NCBI GenBank assembly: GCA_963995525.1
Contig: OZ023206.1
Span: 4,619,795 to 4,683,794, forward strand
Length of the DNA: 64,000 bases
Reading direction: 5' to 3'
Origin: Escarpia spicata
Lineage: Eukaryota; Annelida; Polychaeta; Sabellida; Siboglinidae
Both the position numbers and the translations under genes were made by a program. Shown here in pieces: positions 11,630-24,639 of the stretch. The notes beneath the pieces were generated by a model, which saw only the letters and a list, made by a program, of their open reading frames with translations, made no database searches and had not been told where the DNA came from. The first letter of the stretch is position 1, and each line of letters starts with the position of its first letter.

Positions 11630-13545
11630 GAACAAAGCGTACCCTTGAGCATTTTTTAAAATATGCAAATTAGTGCCGCCATTACCAAATATTCTATTTT
11701 CGTCAATATCTCAGTATCTCTAACAACAGCAGAACGGATGAGGTGTCTATACCCAGGTTTGGAAGGTCTGTGGTATTGCACAGGATGTTTGCAAAAGGAT
11801 ACAACACTCTACTAACCAAACTATGCAAATTATGTGCCGCCATTTGCAAAATATTGAATTGGACCCGTATCGCAGTAAGCATGTGTGATAACAAAACAGA
11901 TGACGTGTCTATACCTGTATTTTGAGGGTGTATAACATCGACGAGGACAGCCACATTGCAGTCCTGCCAATCAGTTTCCATTTAATATGTAAATAAGCGG
12001 CAGCCATTGAAACAAATCGGTGTTGTGTCCATATCTTCGAAACTACTTATGAAAGTTTCAAATGAGGTGTCTAGCCCCATGTACACAGTGTCAGGAATGT
12101 CGATAGTATCATCCCAAAAGCTAGTGGGCGCATTCAATGTACCAAGTACAACAGCATTATGAAATGTTTTAAAATATTTTAGTAATGATATAATGAAGCT
12201 AACCTGTCCCATGCATTTATGACCAGCGGACTGGTTGTTGCCCTATTTCTCTGCTGTTGGTCACTTCAACTACGCAAGATATGGTTTAAAACTTAAAGTC
12301 TATGGAGACACTACCAACGGATGTTCTTCACAGATTCATGAATGGTGAACGTGTGATGCACTGTAAACCAGGACTGTGAATGGAATGGAATATCTCTCAA
12401 GCTATCCCACCTGAAACGGTGGTCATTGAACATGCACACATGCGGCAAAGTTGTTCAAGACGACGCTGACAAGGCAGATGGGCATAGACAGACGGATGTG
12501 ACTACACATAAAAAGAAGAGGTCGTCACGCATCTAGTCTGAAAAGATCAGTGAACAACAACAGGTCTTCCTGATCCGGCTGATCACCCAACCGGCTCCAT
12601 AAACATTTTCACTAGCAGAATAGCTCCAGACTCAATGAACGCAGAAAATGCGGTCGACATGGGTTATATAACGAAGTATGATGTGAGTGATGGCGTAACG
12701 AAATCATTAACACCAGTCGCATTGCCGTCTAGTGTCACTCTCGTCCTACCTGAAATTATGGAATTACTCCGATGTAGATGTCCATCAGACACAAAATATC
12801 GTTCTGCATAGCGTCAATGTTGCGTCGGTGCTGTGCAGTTCATTTATCATATTCGTTATGTTGTCGAGGAGGGGCTGGCTGTCAACACGGCAACACACGA
12901 GTTGCTGCCAGCAGATGGATAGCGATTAACTTCATTTGTGAAGTCTATGCCGGCATTTGGCCAGTTTTGACCAAAAGACAGGTATATATACCTCGTTTGA
13001 GAAGCTATCGTGTATACTTCAAAAGTTATTGAAAACACGGTGTTTCGTTAATGGCGTTGGTATATTTATAAAATGTTTGAAACTCTGTCATCAGTAGTTT
13101 GGAAGAAATTAACACAACACCGATTTGTTTCCATGGCTGCCGCTAATTTGCATATTAAATGGAACGTGATTAGCAGGACAGCTATCTGGGTGTCCTCGTC
13201 GATATTGCGTACCCTCCAAATGCAGGTAGGCCAGAATGCCCGTATAGACACTTCGTCTGTTTTGCTATCACGAATGCTTAATACCATACGGGCCAAATTC
13301 AATATTTTGCAAATGGCGGCACCTAGTTTGCATATTGTGCGTAGTGGATTGTTGAGTCATTTTGGAAACGTCCTGGGTAGTACCACTGACCATCAAAATA
13401 TGGGTATAGACACCTCATTTGTTCTGCTGTTGTTAGTTGTTACTGAGATATTAATGAAAGCAGAATATTTTGTAATGGCGGCACTAATTTGCATTTTTGT
13501 TTATGCTCAAGGTGCCAGGGTGGCATCACTCGGACTCCTTATAAA
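11630..13545. mobile_element. Large foldback element with arms of about 430 bp
   Basis: The left arm (about 11630-12065) is the reverse complement of the right arm (about 13070-13545) throughout, with a loop of about 1 kb. Each arm is built from about three diverged subunits of 162-165 bp. Each subunit starts with an ATGCAAATTAGTGCCGCCAT-like block (11660, 11822, 11987) and includes GATGAGGTGTCTATACCC. The outer ends carry TGCTCAAGG.TGCC, the terminal motif shared with the 2-5 kb element. The loop (12066-13069) contains no recognised coding sequence. It resembles non-autonomous elements in marine invertebrates that hold short arrays of about 160-bp repeats, but no transposase or rolling-circle protein is present to classify it. 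Confidence 0.8.
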
Positions 13546-14165
13546 GACACATTAAAGATATAGAAACTACAAAAAACTTTGTCCAAACCGTACTGCAAGG
13601 TTTTCTGGTCTACTATCGGACTAGTATCTATGGCCACTGTAGCGGGCGGCTTCCTTGTACTATGGAACACTACGCAATCAACTGGTTATGGCGTCATCGT
13701 TAGTTTACTGTGATCATACGTCACAATTAGCGTCTGTCGCATGGCGAATATCGTTCTGTTTCGGACTCGTGGGAATAGAACGTGCGATAACTTCGTACGC
13801 GTTTCTTTTTGCGCACGATTGCACGCCCACGTGTAGAACGATCGCACTGGTGCTTCTTTAATGCAGCCAGAAGCTGCAGCGAGGCACGCAAGTTGGCTTC
13901 ATAAATGGATTGATTGACGAGGGCGCAGTTGAAAGGCAAACGCGTCCACTCCGATAACACGCTGCCGGGTTCTTGTGCGATGAAAGCAGAACAATTATAC
14001 TTACTAGGGAATGAGCTAGAAGATATTCTCTAATGCAGCCGCGTCGGCGAGTAAGTCAGTGGCGTGTTCTGATTTCACCAAATACATTCGAACTTCGGTT
14101 TATGGTCACCTACACATAATTATATATACGTTGTTGCATAATGTCCATGGTTGTTAAAATAGCAC
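13546..14165. other. Spacer, nothing recognised
   Basis: No named repeat. The open frames on both strands (13655-13861, 13727-13960) overlap antisense and match nothing I know. Confidence 0.4.
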
Positions 14166-14361
14166 GCATGTGTAGGCCTGTAGCGATGTTCCCACTCGCA
14201 TGTGTAGGCCTGTAGCGATGTTCCCACTCGCATGTGTAGGCCTGTAGCGATGTTCCCACTCGCATGTGTAGGCCTGTAGCGATGTTCCCACTCGCATGTG
14301 TAGGCCTGTAGCGATGTTCCCACTCGCATGTGTAGGCCTGTAGCGATGTTCCCACTCGCAT
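14166..14361. repeat. 32-bp minisatellite, six copies
   Basis: Six near-identical units of 32 bp starting GCATGTGTAGGCCTGTAGCG and ending ATGTTCCCACTC. The near identity of the copies suggests recent expansion. Confidence 0.97.
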
Positions 14362-14419
14362 GCTGCTTCAGTCCACATAGTCAGTCATAAGGTCACACCG
14401 CTACTAAAATCGATTTAGC

Positions 14420-16050
14420 CCAGTTCCGTGGGCGACCTTAATACAGAGGTTCCACTGTACAACATGTATCCGTGGGCGACCTTAATACAGATGTACAACA
14501 TGTATCCGTGGACGACCTTAATACAGAGGTTCCACTGTACAACATGTGACCGTGGGCGACCTTAATACAGAGGGTTGACTGTATAACATGTGTCCGTGGG
14601 CTACCTTAATACAGAGGTTCGACTGTACAACTTTTATCCGTGGCAGACCTTATACAGAGGTTCGACTGTACAACATTCATCCGTGTGCGACCTTAATACA
14701 GAGGTTCGACTGTACAACATTCGTCCGTCAGCCACCTTAATAAAGAGGTTCGAATGTACAACATGTGTCCGTGGGCTACCTTAATACAGAAGTTCGACTG
14801 TACTGTACAGCATGTATCCGTGGGCGATCTTAATACAGAGGTTCGACTGTAACATTTTTTTCCGTGGGCGGCTTTGATACAGAGGTTCGACTGTACAACA
14901 TGTATCCGTAGACGACCTTAATGCAGAGGTTCGACTGTACAACATGTATCCGTAGACGACCTTAATGCAGAGGTTCGACTGTACAACATCCATCTGTGGG
15001 CGACCTTAATACAGAGGTTTGACTGTATAACATGTATCCGTGGGCGACCTTAATACAGAGGTTCGACTGTACTGTACAGCATGTATCCGTGGGCGATCTT
15101 AATACAGAGGTTCGACTGTACCATTTTTTTCCGTGGGCGACTTTGATACAGAGGTTCGACTGTACAACATGTATCCGTAGACGACCTTAATGCAGAGGTT
15201 CGACTGTACAACATTCATCTGTGGGCGACCTTAATACAGAGGTTCGACTGTACAACATGTATCCGTGGGCGACTTTGATACAGAGGTTCGACTGTACAAC
15301 ATGTATCCGTAGACGACCTTAATACAGAGGTTCGACTGTACAACATGTATCCGTGGGCGACTTTGATACAGAGGTTCGACTGTACAACATGTATCCGTAG
15401 ACGACTTTGATACAGAGGTTCGACTGTACAACATGTATCCGTAGACGACCTTAATGCAGAGGTTCGACTGTACAACATGTATCCGTAGACGACCTTAATG
15501 CAGAGGTTCGACTGTACAACATCCATCTGTGGGCGACCTTAATACAGAGGTTTGACTGTATAACATGTATCCGTGGGCGACCTTAATACAGAGGTTCGAC
15601 TGTACTGTACAGCATGTATCCGTGGGCGATCTTAATACAGAGGTTCGACTGTACCATTTTTTTCCGTGGGCGACTTTGATACAGAGGTTCGACTGTACAA
15701 CATGTATCCGTAGACGACCTTAATGCAGAGGTTCGACTGTACAACATTCATCTGTGGGCGACCTTAATACAGAGGTTCGACTGTACAACATGTATCCGTG
15801 GGCGACTTTGATACAGAGGTTCGACTGTACAACATGTATCCGTAGACGACCTTAATGCAGAGGTTCGACTGTACAACATTCATCTGTGGGCGACCTTAAT
15901 ACAGAGGTTCGACTGTACAACATGTATCCGTGGGCGACTTTGATACAGAGGTTCGACTGTACAACATGTATCCGTAGACGACCTTAATGCAGAGGTTCGA
16001 CTGTACAACATTCATCTGTGGGCGACCTTAATACAGAGGTTCCACTCACT
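14420..16050. repeat. 44-bp minisatellite with higher-order structure (about 37 units)
   Basis: The unit is 44 bp and contains CCGTGGGCGACCTTAATACA followed by GAGGTTCGACTGTACAACAT. Marker units with a duplicated TGTAC (TACTGTACAG) lie at 14801, 15070 and 15603, each followed by the variants GGGCGATCTTAATAC and ATTTTTTTCCGTGGGCG. So blocks of roughly 270 and 530 bp have been copied within the array. The core resembles the 51-bp array at 61-62.8 kb. Confidence 0.96.
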
Positions 16051-16574
16051 GGCATTCACTCCTGAAGAAGTGCGTCATTCGCGCCAACACTGGCCGTAGC
16101 CGACAGATTCTAACAACCGTCACAAAGTTGTGTTTCATTCATATAACAGCAATATTTGTTTCACATAAATATTATACTATTGCCATTTCAGACACTGTAG
16201 CATAGCGCTGTAGTTGTGATACTGGCTGTTGCCTAATCAAGGTCCATGTTCACCATGCTTGTACAAATAGAACCCTTTGTAAGACGCAGTTATCGAAGCA
16301 TGGCGTGTGGCGATGACGTCTCAGACGAATATAACGGGTTATATTAGTGTCATTGAGTCGCCGTGTGCAGTTGAATGACATCGCTATATATAACTTCCAA
16401 TTTGGCGATCCTGCCCCAGTTGTACCAGCAGCGTCTCAGCGTTCTTTTCTTCTTGTCACAAAGTAAAAGGCTTCCGGATGTGTCTAGACGTGGACAGCCC
16501 CCGTCTGTCAATGTGTCCGTATACTGCGTGTGTGTTTAGGTGTGTCGAAGTTGTCGCACGTACGTTGTCATACA
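16051..16574. other. Spacer, nothing recognised
   Basis: Contains the second copy of the 16-mer GAATATAACGGGTTAT (about 16328). No coding or named repeat signal. Confidence 0.4.
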
Positions 16575-16577
16575 GTT

Positions 16578-16890
16578 CCGAACACACACACTGTCACACA
16601 CACACGCACACACACGCACGCACACGCACACGCACACAAACGCACACACACGCACACACGCACACACACACACACGTACAAACACACATAACACACACAC
16701 GCACAGACACACACACAGACACACACAGACACACACACAGAGACACACACAGACACACACAGACACACACAGACACACGCAGACACACGCAGACACACGC
16801 AGACACACGCAGACACACACAGACACACACAGACACACACACATACACACACAGAGACACACACAGACACACACACAGACACACGCGCAT

Positions 16891-16961
<71 letters not shown>

Positions 16962-16972
16962 CACACACAAAT
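16578..16972. repeat. (CA)n-derived compound microsatellite
   Basis: CA repeats with periodic interruptions: ACACACGC first, then ACACACAGAC from about 16700 to 16880, then nearly pure CA to 16970. All five long frames overlapping it are simple-repeat artefacts. Confidence 0.98.
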
Positions 16973-17215
16973 GATACATGTTTGTGATGCCACCGTATGA
17001 ATAATATTACGCACGCTGTTGCCAACATTTCACCTGCAAGATGAGAAGCCTGATTCACCTGATGAATCCCTTTTGTGCATCAACTGATTGATATTGGGCA
17101 GCCTCGGGTTCTGAGCATATCGCCAATATCTCGCATGACAAGGACGTTCCATCAGACTACACAATGCCAGCGTCTTCACTATCTTCACACGTGAAGATAA
17201 ATTAGACAGCAGTAA

Positions 17216-20200
17216 TCAGTGGCGCCTTATTTTGTTTGTTTGTTCAAGGGTGCCTGTGTATATCATGATTTGTTCGCTGACGTAATAATAACAAGAGACC
17301 ATAAAAACATTCGCTTGGACGCCTTATTTTGATGGTTTGTTCAAGGGTGCCTGTGTATATCATGATTTGTTCACTGACATAATAATAACAAGAAACCATA
17401 AAAACATTCGCTTGGACGCCTTATTTTGTTTGTTTGTTCAAGGGTGCCTGTGTATACCATGATTTGTTCACTGACATAATAATAACAAGAGACCATAAAA
17501 ACATTCGCTTGGACGCCTTATTTTGATGGTTTGTTCAAGGGTGCCTGTGTATATCATGATTTGTTCACTGACATAATAATAACAAGAGACCATAAAAACA
17601 TTCGCTTGGACGCCTTATTTTGTTTGTTTGTTCAAGGGTGCCTGTGTATACCATGATTTGTTCACTGACATAATAATAACAAGAGACCATAAAAACATTC
17701 GCTTGGACACCTTATTTTGTTTGTTTGTTCAAGGGTGCCTGTGTATATCATTATTTGTTCGGTGACATAATAATAACAAGAGACCATAAAAACATTCGCT
17801 TGGACGCCTTATTTTGTTTGTTTGTTCAAGGGTGCCTGTGTATATCATGATTTGATCGCTGACATAATAATAACAAGAGACCATAAAAACATTCGCTTGG
17901 AAGCCTTATTTTGTTTGTTTGTTCAAGGGTGCCTGTGTATATCATGATTTGTTCGCTGACATAATAATAACAAGAGACCATAAAAAACATTCGCTTGGAC
18001 GCCTTATTTTGTTTGTCTGTTCAAGGGTGCCTGTGTATATCATGATTTGTTCGCTGACATAATAATAACAAGAGACCATAAAAACATTCGCTTGGACGCC
18101 TTATTTTGTTTGTCTGTTCAAGGGTGCCTGTGTATATCATGATTTGTTCGCTGACATAATAATAACAAGAGACCATAAAAACATTCGCTTGGACGCCTTA
18201 TTTTGTTTGTTTGTTCAAGGGTGCCTGTGTATACAATGATTTGTTCGCTGACATAATAATAACAAGAGACCATAAAAGCATTCGCTTGGACGCCTTATTT
18301 TAATTGTTTGTTCAAGGGTGCCTGTGTATATCATGATTTGTTCACTGACATAATAATAACAAGATACCATAAAACATTCGCTTGGACGCCTTATTTTGTT
18401 TGTTTGTTTGTTCAAGGGTGCCTGTGTATATCATGATTTGTTCGCTGACGTAATAATAACAAGAGACCAAAAAAACATTCGCTTGGACGCCTTATTTTGT
18501 TTGTTTGTTCAAGGGTGCCTGTGTATATCATGATTTGTTCGCTGACGTAATAATAACAAGAGACCAAAAAAACATTCGCTTGGACGCCTTATTTTGTTTG
18601 TTTGTTCAAGGGTGCCTGTGTATACCATAATTTGTTCACTGACATAATAATAACAAGAGACCATAAAAACACTCGCTTGGACGCCTTATTTTGATTGTTT
18701 GTTCAAGGGTGCCTGTGTATACCATGATTTGTTCGCTGACATAATAATAACAAGAGACCATAAAAACATTCGCTTGGACGCCTTATTTTGTTTGTTTGTT
18801 CAAGGGTGCCTGTGTATACCATGATTTGTTCGCTGACATAATAATAACAAGAGACCATAAAAACATTCGCTTGGACGCCTTATTTTTATTGTTTGTTCAA
18901 GGGTGCCTGTGTATATCATGATTTGTTCGCTGACGTAATAATAACAAGAGACCATAAAAACATTCGCTTGGACGCCTTATTTTGATTGTTTGTTCAAGGG
19001 TGCCTGTGTATATCATGATTTGTTCGCTGACGTAATAATAACAAGAGACTATAAAAACATTCACTTGGACGCCTTATTTTGATTGTTTGTTCAAGGGTGC
19101 CTGTGTATACCATGATTTGTTCGCTGACGTAATAATAACAAGAGACCATAAAAACATTCGCTTGGACGTCTTATTTTGTTTGTTTGTTCAAGGATGCCTG
19201 TGTATACCATGAATTGTTCACTGACATAATAATAACAAGAGACCATAAAAACATTCGCTTGGACGCCTTATTTTTTTTTTTTTTTCAAGGGTGCCTGTTT
19301 ATACCATGATTTGTTCACTGACGTAATAATAACAAGAGACCATAAAAACATTCGCTTGGAAGCCTTATTTTGTTTGTTTGTTCAAGGGTGCCTGTGTATA
19401 TCATGATTTGTTCGCTGACATAATAATAACAAGAGACCATAAAAACATTCGCTTGGACGCCTTATTTTGTTTGTTTGTTCAAGGGTGCCTGTGTATATCA
19501 TGATTTGATCGCTGACATAATAATAACAAGAGACCATAAAAACATTCGCTTGGACGCTTTATTTTTATTTTTTTTCAAGGATGCCTGTGTATATCATGAT
19601 TTGTTCACTGATATAATAATAACAAGAGACCATAAAAACATTCGCTTGGACGCCTTTTTTTTTTTTTTGTTCAAGGGTGCCTGTTTATACCATGATTTGT
19701 TCACTGACGTAATAATAACAAGAGACCATAAAAACATTCGCTTGGAAGCCTTATTTTGTTTGTTTGTTCAAGGGTGCCTGTGTATATCATGATTTGTTCG
19801 CTGACATAATAATAACAAGAGACCATAAAAACATTCACTTGGACGCCTTATTTTGTTTGTTTGTCCAAGGGTGCCTGTGTATATCATGATTTATTCACTG
19901 ACGTAATAATAACAAGAGACCATAAAAACATTCGCTTGGAAGCCTTATTTTGTTTGTTGGTTCAAGGGTGCCTGTGTATATCATGATTTATTCACTGACG
20001 TAATAATAACAAGAGACCATAAAAACATTCGCTTGGAAGCCTTATTTTGTTTGTTTGTTCAAGGGTGCCTGTGTATACAATGATTTGTTCGCTGACATAA
20101 TAATAACAAGAGACCATAAAAACATTCGCTTGGACGCCTTATCTTGTTTGATTGTTCAAGGGTGCCTGTGTATACCATGATTTGTTCGCTGACATAATAC

Positions 20201-23200
20201 TAACAAGAGACCATAAAAACACTCGCTTGGACGCCTTATTTTGATTGTTTGTTCAAGGGTGCCTGTGTATACCACGATTTGTTCGCTGACATAATAATAA
20301 CAAGAGACCATAAAAACATTCGCTTGGACGCCTTATTTTGTTTGTTTGTTCAAGGGTGCCTGTGTATACCATGATTTGTTCGCTGACATAATAATAACAA
20401 GAGACCATAAAATCATTCGCTTGGACGCCTTATTTTGTTTGTTTGTTCAAGGGTGCCTGTGTATACCATGATTTGTTCGCTGACATAATAATAACAAGAG
20501 ACCATAAAAACATTCGCTTGGACGCCTTATTTTGTTTGTTTGTTCAAGGGTGCCTGTGTATACCATGATTTGTTCGCTGACATAATAATAACAAGAGACC
20601 ATAAAAACATTCGCTTAGACGCCTTATTTTGTTTGTTTGTTCAAGGGTGCCTGTGTATATCATGATTTGTTCGCTGACGTAATAATAACAAGAGACCATA
20701 AAAACATTCGCTTGGACGTCTTATTTTGTTTGTTTGTTCAAGGGTGCCTGTGTATACCATGATTTGTGCACTGACATAATAATAACAAGAGACCATAAAA
20801 ACATTCGCTTGGACGCCTTATTTTGTTTGTTTGTTCAAGGGTGCCTGTGTATACCATGATTTGTTCGCTGACATAATAATAACAAGAGACCATAAAATCA
20901 TTCGCTTAGACGCCTTATTTTGTTTGTTTGTTCAAGGGTGCCTGTGTATATCATGATTTGTTCGCTGACGTAATAATAACAAGAGACCAAAAAAACATTC
21001 GCTTGGACGCCTTATTTTGTTTGTTTGTTCAAGGGTGCCTGTGTATACCATGATTTGTTCGCTGACATAATAATAACAAGAGACCATAAAAACATTCGCT
21101 TGGACGCCTTATTTTGTTTGTTTGTTCAAGGGTGCCTGTGTATACCATGATTTGTTCGCTGACATAATAATAACAAGAGACCATAAAAACATTCGCTTAG
21201 ACGCCTTATTTTGTTTGTTTGTTCAAGGGTGCCTGTGTATATCATGATTTGTTCGCTGACGTAATAATAACAAGAGACCATAAAAACATTCGCTTGGACG
21301 TCTTATTTTGTTTGTTTGTTCAAGGGTGCCTGTGTATACCATGATTTGTGCACTGACATAATAATAACAAGAGACCATAAAAACATTCGCTTGGACGCCT
21401 TATTTTGTTTGTTTGTCCAAGGGTGCCTGTGTATACCATGATTTGTTCACTGACGTAATAATAACAAGAGACCATAAAAATATTCGCTTGGACGCCTTAT
21501 TTTGTTTGTTTGTTCAAGGGTGCCTGTGTATATCATGATTTGTTCACTGACATAATAATAACAAGAGACCATAAAAACATTCGCTTGGACGCCTTATTTT
21601 GTTTGTTTGTTCAAGGGTGCCTGTGTATATCATGATTTGTTCACTGACATAATAATAACAAGAGACCATAAAAACATTCGCTTGGACGCCTTATTTTGTT
21701 TGTTTGTTCAAGGGTGCCTGTGTATATCATGATTTGTTCGCTGACATAATAATAACAAGAGACCATAAAAACATTCGCTTGGACGCCTTATTTTGTTTGT
21801 TTGTTCAAGGGTGCCTGTGTATACCATGATTTGTTCACTGACATAATAATAACAAGAGACCATAAAAACATTCGCTTGGACGCCTTATTTTGTTTGTTTG
21901 TTCAAGGGTGCCTGTGTATACCATGATTTGTTCACTGACATAATAATAACAAGAGACCATAAAAACATTCGCTTGGACGCCTTATTTTGTTTGTTTGTTC
22001 AAGGGTGCCTGTGTATATCATGATTTGTTCGCTGACATAATAATAACAAGAGACCATAAAAACATTCGCTTGGACGCCTTATTTTGTTTGTTTGTTCAAG
22101 GGTGCCTGTGTTTATCATGATTTGTTCACTGACGTAATAATAACAAGAGACCATAAAAACATTCGCTTGGACGCCTTATTTTGATTGTTTGTTCAAGGGT
22201 GCCTGTGTATATCATGATTTGTTCACTGACATAATAATAACAAGAGACCATAAAACATTCGCTTGGACGCCTTATTTTGTTTGTTGGTTCAAGGGTGCCT
22301 GTGTATATCATGATTTGTTCACTGACATAATAATAACAAGAGACCATAAAACATTCGCTTGGACGCCTTATTTTGTTTGTTTGTTCAAGGGTGCCTGTGT
22401 ATATCATGATTTGTTCACTGACATAATAATAACAAGAGACCATAAAAACATTCGCTTGGACGCCTTATTTTGTTTGTTTGTTCAAGGGTGCCTGTGTATA
22501 TCATGATTTGTTCACTGACATAATAATAACAAGAGACCATAAAAACATTCGCTTGGACGCCTTATTTTGTTTGTTTGTTCAAGGGTGCCTGTGTATACCA
22601 TGATTTGTTCACTGACATAATAATAACAAGAGACCATAAAAACATTCGCTTGGACGCCTTATTTTGTTTGTTTGTTCAAGGGTGCCTGTGTATACCATGA
22701 TTTGTTCGCTGACATAATAATAACAAGAGACCATAAAAACATTCGCTTGGACGCCTTATTTTGTTTGTTTGTTCAAGGGTGCCTGTGTTTATCATGATTT
22801 GTTCACTGACGTAATAATAACAAGAGACCATAAAAACATTCGCTTGGACGCCTTATTTTGATTGTTTGTTCAAGGGTGCCTGTGTATATCATGATTTGTT
22901 CACTGACATAATAATAACAAGAGACCATAAAACATTCGCTTGGACGCCTTATTTTGTTTGTTGGTTCAAGGGTGCCTGTGTATATCATGATTTGTTCACT
23001 GACATAATAATAACAAGAGACCATAAAACATTCGCTTGGACGCCTTATTTTGTTTGTTTGTTCAAGGGTGCCTGTGTATATCATGATTTGTTCGCTGACA
23101 TAATAATAACAAGAGACCATAAAAACATTCGCTTGGACGCCTTATTTTGATTGTTTGTTCAAGGGTGCCTGTGTATATCATGATTTGTTCACTGACGTAA

Positions 23201-23255
23201 TAATAACAAGAGACCATAAAAACATTCGCTTGGACGCCTTATTTTGATTGTTTTG
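17216..23255. repeat. 97-bp satellite array (about 62 units)
   Basis: The period is 97 bp, read from TTCAAGGGTGCCTGTGTAT at 17243 and 17340. The unit also contains TCATGATTTGTTC, GACATAATAATAACAAGAGA, CCATAAAAACATTCGCTTGG and ACGCCTTATTTTGTTTGTTT. Variation is slight: C or A in GCTG/ACTG, ATA or GTA in GACRTAATA, and one-base A-run changes. A block of 677 bp (seven units, two of them one base short) starting near 22126 is repeated almost exactly at 22803. The right edge lies 40 bp from a transposon-like terminal motif at 23297-23376. Confidence 0.98.
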
Positions 23256-23289
23256 GATGTTTATTATTCGATATATTCAGGAAAACAGT

Positions 23290-23380
23290 ATTTGTTTTAA
23301 TGGCAATGACTAATTTGCATATTAATGGGTTGATACAAAAACGCTCAAAGGTGCCTGGGTGGCACCCATCGGATTATTGA
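23290..23380 (+). repeat. Terminal motif of the foldback family beside the satellite
   Basis: Contains AATGGCAATGACTAATTTGC, then GCTCAAAGGTGCCTGGGTGG followed by CACCC. This is the same order (AATGGCGGC..., ATTTGCAT, TCAAGGTGCC hairpin) seen at the ends of the 11.6-13.5 kb foldback and, with the octamer inverted, at 2.3 and 5.0 kb. No opposite end is visible to the left of the satellite. Confidence 0.55.
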
Positions 23381-24204
23381 CCTAGAGGTGTAGAAGGTCA
23401 CGAAAATGAAAAAAAAACATGCGGACCCTAATGCACGTTTCACAGGCTAACGCCTGGACTAAAAGGTATTTTCGTGAACCACTGGCCTTTGTGGACCATA
23501 GACACGTGCCTATGGTGCCTATTGGTTAAGCCGCCACTGGCAGTAACTACGTATCATCGTCATACTTTCCATCGCTGGGGAGATTCGTCCTCCTGAATCA
23601 TTTGCTCGCATTTTAAATCTACAACAGAGATATAACCAAAAATCCCAGTTTTAAATAGGATTCATTTATAAAGTGGGATGATGTCGTGACTGTAATGTAC
23701 AACAAATAACTGATATTGTATTACAACTTATTTAACAAAGTATTGTCAGAATATTCCACATAGCAGGTCATTTTTAAAATGCTGACATAGCTTTCAATAA
23801 TTCCATGCGCACACGGCCTGTCTGGTTTGCCTGAAGCCTTGTCTTCCTAGGACTCATTTATCAACGCCATTTTTTTAGTCAGTGCCTTGTGTCAATTTCC
23901 ACCAGATTTTGACATGCTAGTGAAGCCGTATAAGAAGCAATCGCCGCGCAGCGCATACCAAAGAAAACAGGTCGAGATTTTTTGTTGAGTGACAACCTAG
24001 GTACATTAAATTTATTGCACCATTGTTTCTTTATTTACAATGTGTGTTTTTCGCATTGCGCTATTTGTCATCATATTTCCTGAACCGATATCGGCGGTAC
24101 ATCTCCTCGTTAATGTACCGCCGCATTGTATGATTTGCGAAAGTTGAGCTACGCGTAAGTATCACTAACCCAATACTTTGCACCAGCACAGTGCATAATG
24201 TGTC
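23381..24204. other. Spacer, nothing recognised
   Basis: No coding frame or named repeat that I can identify. Confidence 0.4.
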
Positions 24205-24372
<168 letters not shown>

Positions 24373-24639
24373 GTCACGGTTTTTGATTTCCAAAGCAGTT
24401 AGGGTGTGACAAATACTCCAATGTTTTTAGCATGCATTGATGAAGAAATCTCACAAACTAAATAGGTTGATTTAATTTAGAATCTAGCAAATATTTACAG
24501 TTACAACTTACATATTAATTATAGTACATTTGGCCGGTAGGAGTTTGGTTTGGAAACTGTGCACTCTCCTTTTCACAAGTCTGAATCCGCCAATGGCAGA
24601 GTGATGAAGAGGCTGTGGTGGATACCCCAGCGAGTATCA

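Noticed and set aside
17216..23255. Possible CRISPR-like array
   Set aside because: Units are contiguous 97-mers without distinct spacers, in eukaryotic DNA and without cas genes. The same holds for the 60-, 44- and 51-bp arrays.
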